A program made the position numbers and the translations under genes. The notes beneath the pieces are model-generated. The model searched no databases. It was not told where the DNA came from and saw nothing but the letters and a program-made list of their open reading frames with translations. Positions 61,025-64,000 of a stretch of 64,000 nt of DNA are shown in pieces. Origin of the DNA: Clostridium simiarum (GTDB lineage: Bacteria; Bacillota; Clostridia; Clostridiales; Clostridiaceae); contig NZ_JAHLQL010000007.1 of NCBI RefSeq assembly GCF_018919175.1, forward strand, positions 1 through 64,000, in the 5' to 3' direction. Position 1 is the first letter of the stretch. Each line of letters opens with the position of its first letter.

Positions 61025-61056
61025 TTTTATACTAGATTTTTTGTATTATATAAGAA
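61025..61056. repeat. 32-bp dispersed repeat, copy 2
   Basis: Identical to 48603-48634. It lies 20 bp ahead of the ASCH start codon, probably within its promoter. Confidence 0.8.
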
Positions 61057-61121
61057 ATCTTTATTAACAATAATATAATTGTTGCCATTTAACTTTGCTA
61101 AAAACTAAACTAATCTAATTC

Positions 61122-62003
61122 TCATTTTTTATGCCAGATGTGCAAAGTATCTAATATCTTTTCACAACTTTTAGTTAGTGCTATTTTATTTAAGTCATTC
61201 TGTCCACCCATAAAATACTTTCCACATACTCTATCCACTCCAAAAGCATGTCCTACCCCTTCATAAACTAAAACCTCAGTATTATCAGGCTTTGCTTCTT
61301 TTATTTTCTGTGCCATACTGTAAGAATTCCACATTCCATCCTCTTTACCTAATAAAATTAAAATATTACCCTTGAATTTTTCTGCTTTAATTCTGGCTTC
61401 TTCAATATTTGGAGAATTTTCTATAGCGGAATCGTGATAGGATTTTTCTTTTACTGTCAACCTAAGAGCATATTGTAAATTAATCTTTACTTTCTCAATG
61501 ATAGATGCATTTTTTAAACTAATATATGATAAATCCTTATTATTGTATGTCCAAGATGATACATCATTCATCATATCCCACCCCTGAAATCTGTACGCTG
61601 ATGGTGCTATTAAAATTAGGTTATCTATTTCACTATAGTACTCTGATAAGATCAGAGATAATTCTGCTCCCTTTGAACCTCCAAATAAAGTTAATGGATG
61701 AAGTGAAGAGAAATGTTTATTTATATATGTAATTACATTACTAAAAAATTCAATGGGTATTCTGCGTATTTGACTAGGTTGATTGTCTTTTCCGAAAAAA
61801 TATAATGACAAAACTTCATAGCCGTTATTTGCCATCATTTTTGCCATATTGTAATTTGAACTCCCCTCTGACCCACCAAATGTAATAACACTACCTTTGC
61901 ATTCTGTTTCCTTCTTTTTTAGGTGAAATCCATTCAAATATCCTTCCTGAACTTTCATAACATCTAAATCTTCCTCAGAAAGAGAGAAATTATATTCCTT
62001 CAT
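61122..62003 (-). CDS. BAAT C-terminal-type acyl hydrolase
   Basis: A 293-residue alpha/beta hydrolase. The nucleophile elbow is FGGSKGAELSL (residues ~108-118), the acidic residue is in LILLGKEDGMWNS, and the histidine in VYEGVGHAFGVDR, so the triad is complete. The strand AVKGS-type opening and SAYRFQGWDM loop match the dienelactone/BAAT branch, which includes acyl-CoA thioesterases. Substrate unknown. It starts behind AGGAGTAAAAAT and is the last intact gene of the array except for the Cys-rich protein. Confidence 0.85.
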   Translation of the reverse strand: MKEYNFSLSEEDLDVMKVQEGYLNGFHLKKKETECKGSVITFGGSEGSSNYNMAKMMANNGYEVLSLYFFGKDNQPSQIRRIPIEFFSNVITYINKHFSSLHPLTLFGGSKGAELSLILSEYYSEIDNLILIAPSAYRFQGWDMMNDVSSWTYNNKDLSYISLKNASIIEKVKINLQYALRLTVKEKSYHDSAIENSPNIEEARIKAEKFKGNILILLGKEDGMWNSYSMAQKIKEAKPDNTEVLVYEGVGHAFGVDRVCGKYFMGGQNDLNKIALTKSCEKILDTLHIWHKK

Positions 62004-62369
62004 ATTTTTACTCCTTTATTCAGTATAAATTATCCCTACTTTTTATAATTTTACCATTATTTACGCTTATAATTAGTATACCATTACTAATTATATTAAA
62101 AAAGAAATTAACAGTTTTAAGTAAAAATATTCATATCTTGAATGTATGTTTGTATATTTTTCATTATCAATGCCAATTATATAATTGGGTTAATTTACAG
62201 TAGAAAGAAGGTTTAGATATAGATTACAATAAAATAGAAGATACTGCACTAAAGAAAATATCTATAAATTATTTTGTATTTTGTGTTGATTGAAGGAGTA
62301 CATATTGATATTATTATTGAATTAGCAAAAGCAAATCATAACTGAGACATCCTTGGTTCCATTATTTTA

Positions 62370-62515
62370 AGTCAATTCCTTTGGATGTTTACGAAAAAAA
62401 TATACCTGCCATCAGCCTTTATGAAAAATGTGGTTTTAAATATATTGATACAGTTGACTTGGAACTTTGAAATTACGACTTGAATTTGTTTAGACTATAT
62501 GAAAAATTGCTATGA
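62370..62515 (+). pseudogene. GNAT acetyltransferase relic, copy B
   Basis: The frame reads LDVYEKNIPAISLYEKCGFK, then YIDTVDLEL, stop. The next codons continue in a shifted frame with LNLFRLYEKLL, stop at 62513. It is clearly homologous to the relic at 55396 but on the opposite strand. The upstream part (62220-62369) is too decayed to read. Only the last ~50 codons are identifiable. Confidence 0.7.
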
Positions 62516-62572
62516 AATAATGATGATAATAAGGAAATTATGAACTAAAAAATACCGTAAACTCATTACTGG

Positions 62573-62634
62573 TATGCTCCCCTTAAATTAGACAGATTAA
62601 AAAATAAAAATCTGTTGCTGGAAAGGGGAGCATA
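62573..62634. mobile_element. 62-bp IS-end remnant or MITE
   Basis: TATGCTCCCCTT and AAGGGGAGCATA are perfect 12-bp inverted ends. The next bases AAATTAGACAG on the left resemble the ends of IS3-family elements. Only 38 bp remain inside. Flanks carry ACCGTAA and ACGGTAA, giving an outer imperfect inverted repeat. No transposase is present. Confidence 0.55.
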
Positions 62635-62664
62635 TCATACTGAATAATACGGTAATTTTAATTT

Positions 62665-62795
62665 TTATTCATTTATGAATTCTCTATAAAGTTTATCAGC
62701 AATTAAAAATATTTCTTTATCCTTAGCTATATCTGATAACATTCTTATTTCATCATAACTTTTAATTAGATAGCAAAATATAAAAGCTATACATT
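62665..62795 (-). pseudogene. C-terminal gene fragment, unknown family
   Basis: The frame reads SYDEIRMLSDIAKDKEIFLI, then ADKLYREFINE and a stop at 62665, with an upstream hydrophobic FIFCYLI. No start codon or site is seen. It stands right next to the IS-end remnant, which may have truncated it. The rest of 62796-63056 shows no gene. Confidence 0.4.
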
Positions 62796-63056
62796 AGGTA
62801 TAATTAAAAATCTATTTCTTAATCCCAAACCTTTTGTTGGAATCTTTCATACTAAACTAATAAAAGTTATAGTCAAAACCCTGCAAATTAATACATAGAG
62901 CTAAAACGCCCCAGATTATACCATTAACTGGACACGGATAAATCTTCTCTAGAGCTTTTTAGACATATAGGCATTTCCCTATATCCATTACACATGAAAA
63001 GAGGAAATCTCATTCATTGTGACACGAAAAACATAGCGCATTCCCCTTATTTAATC

Positions 63057-63725
63057 TTAAAAACCAGAACTTATAGTACTAGGTAATCCTAAGTAATCTA
63101 TATCTTCATCTTGAAAAACCTCTGTATAGTTATTAGCTCTTTGTAATGTAACAACATATTTATTTTTATCTCCAGATACACTACCTAAAAGCCAATAGCC
63201 ATTTTTGTTTTGATTATCTGAAAAAGCTACACAGACAATTCTTCCTATATATTTCATGGCAAAATTGTAATTATCCTCCTTTGTATAATAACCAGAAGGC
63301 GGAATCAAACAGGGATCTGATGGTGAACCTACTGGGGGACCTGGTATTTGTCCTTCCTCTTCCTTCTCTTTATATGGAAAACAAGGTCCTGCACTTATAA
63401 TATCAACCATCCATTCAAAGTTTTCTACGTTATTATTAGGTCTTTCTAGTGTGAGAATAATACGTTTCTCATCGTTACTAACCCCATTAAGCCTCCACCA
63501 ACCATTATTGAACTGCAGTTCTTTAACAAAACAAACCCAAATAAAATTACCATTACATGATTTAACTAATTCAAGAAATGACTGTCTAGTAGATGCAAAT
63601 TTAGGACAAGTGTGTGTTTCTGTTGGTAACCACTTTAATGGCGCTGACTGTCTACTAAAAGTGTTACCATAACAATAAAATGACATCCAATAGCAATAAG
63701 GACATTGATAATACTGACATATCAT
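63057..63725 (-). CDS. Cysteine-rich protein with two internal repeats
   Basis: A 222-residue protein. The N-terminus is rich in Cys, Tyr and Trp (ICQYYQCPYCYWMSFYCYG). Two similar ~55-residue blocks follow: VCFVKELQFNNGWWRLNGVS...ILTLERPNNNVENF and VCVAFSDNQNKNGYWLLGSV...VTLQRANNYTEVF. They are joined by a Pro/Gly linker (GQIPGPPVGSPSDPC). There is no signal peptide. The ATG has CAGGAGGAAAATT. Such a layout is seen in spore-coat or exosporium proteins of clostridia, but I do not recognise the family. Confidence 0.7.
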   Translation of the reverse strand: MICQYYQCPYCYWMSFYCYGNTFSRQSAPLKWLPTETHTCPKFASTRQSFLELVKSCNGNFIWVCFVKELQFNNGWWRLNGVSNDEKRIILTLERPNNNVENFEWMVDIISAGPCFPYKEKEEEGQIPGPPVGSPSDPCLIPPSGYYTKEDNYNFAMKYIGRIVCVAFSDNQNKNGYWLLGSVSGDKNKYVVTLQRANNYTEVFQDEDIDYLGLPSTISSGF

Positions 63726-63909
63726 AATTTTCCTCCTGTTATATGTTGTTTAAGGTATTACCCGTAATTATATAATATGAAAATGAAATATAATCGTGAT
63801 TTTATAAAGTACAGAAGGAATTAAATAGATCAGATACATTCCTAGGAATTATAGAATCTTTATAGTATGAATGATAAGTTGCTGTGCCGCTATAATATAA
63901 AAAAATCCC

Positions 63910-63998
63910 AATAGTTTTAGGCATTAGTTTTTGTGACTTTTTTTCATAAAACTCAATTGATAAATCTATTACTAATAGTTTTAGACATTAGTTTTTGT
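63910..63998. repeat. 25-bp direct repeat, two copies
   Basis: AATAGTTTTAGGCATTAGTT and AATAGTTTTAGACATTAGTT, each followed by TTTGT, are 64 bp apart, with AT-rich DNA between. The second copy meets the window end and the array may continue. There is no gene between 63726 and 64000. Confidence 0.75.
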
Positions 63999-64000
63999 AA

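Noticed and set aside
43275..63725. Integron cassette array
   Set aside because: There is no IntI gene and I found no attC-type RYYYAAC/GTTRRRY pairs at the gene ends, although the one-strand gene order is suggestive.

Overview
This window is AT-rich, densely coded low-GC Firmicute DNA. Its gene content fits Clostridium sensu stricto: a meso-DAP type MurE (DNPR motif), a CD3324-type small regulator, a YmaF-like His-rich protein, purine-rich Shine-Dalgarno sites and many small acetyltransferases. A relative of the C. botulinum/C. sporogenes branch is my inference; no rRNA or other marker gene is present to test it. I saw no tRNA, rRNA, CRISPR array, phage or intact transposase.

Layout. 0-11 kb: a telomere-like heptamer tract, a MarR regulator divergent from recQ, an L,D-transpeptidase, NUDIX and GNAT enzymes, a lipoprotein, a CD3324-type regulator, a dicarboxylate/amino-acid symporter and murE. 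11-17.4 kb: an AraC regulator, a kinase-like protein, and a five-gene DtxR-regulated metal operon (regulator, lipoprotein, ATPase, two permeases). Its control region carries a DtxR-type box at the start site and a perfect 7-1-7 Fur box. 17.4-22.8 kb: repeat-rich DNA with small genes, a cluster of four same-strand DnaA boxes, a 2-hydroxyacid dehydrogenase and a methyltransferase separated by a 27-bp-arm GC-rich palindrome. 22.8-26.4 kb: a FecBCD-type ABC importer behind a cobalamin riboswitch, hence probably a B12/corrinoid importer. 26.6-31 kb: a HAD phosphatase, a 41-bp minisatellite and a P-type cation ATPase. 31.3-35 kb: a cysteine-free Rrf2 regulator divergent from a polar amino-acid ABC operon, with a highly symmetrical operator region. 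35-42 kb: two nitroreductases and a heterodimeric ABC exporter-fold pair with an AraC regulator, arranged like YbtPQ/YbtA. 43-63.7 kb: an accessory stretch with every intact gene on the minus strand. It holds GNATs, NUDIX hydrolases, a chloramphenicol-acetyltransferase-like protein, methyltransferase, GIY-YIG, VOC, ASCH and alpha/beta hydrolase proteins, two ABC-2 exporters, and at least seven gene relics, several of them decayed copies of the acetyltransferases.

Non-coding structure is the most unusual aspect. There are at least two dispersed intergenic palindrome families: a ~130-bp two-hairpin element with six fuller copies plus fragments, and a CCCCCGGGGG-centred palindrome with two full and two half copies. 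There are also several tandem repeats and short inverted-repeat elements that look like miniature mobile elements. Functional themes are metal and cofactor acquisition (Mn/Zn, B12, possibly siderophore), amino-acid uptake, and small-molecule modification and export. The single most testable new signals are the DnaA-box cluster at 19.44-19.50 kb and the two-hairpin repeat family.
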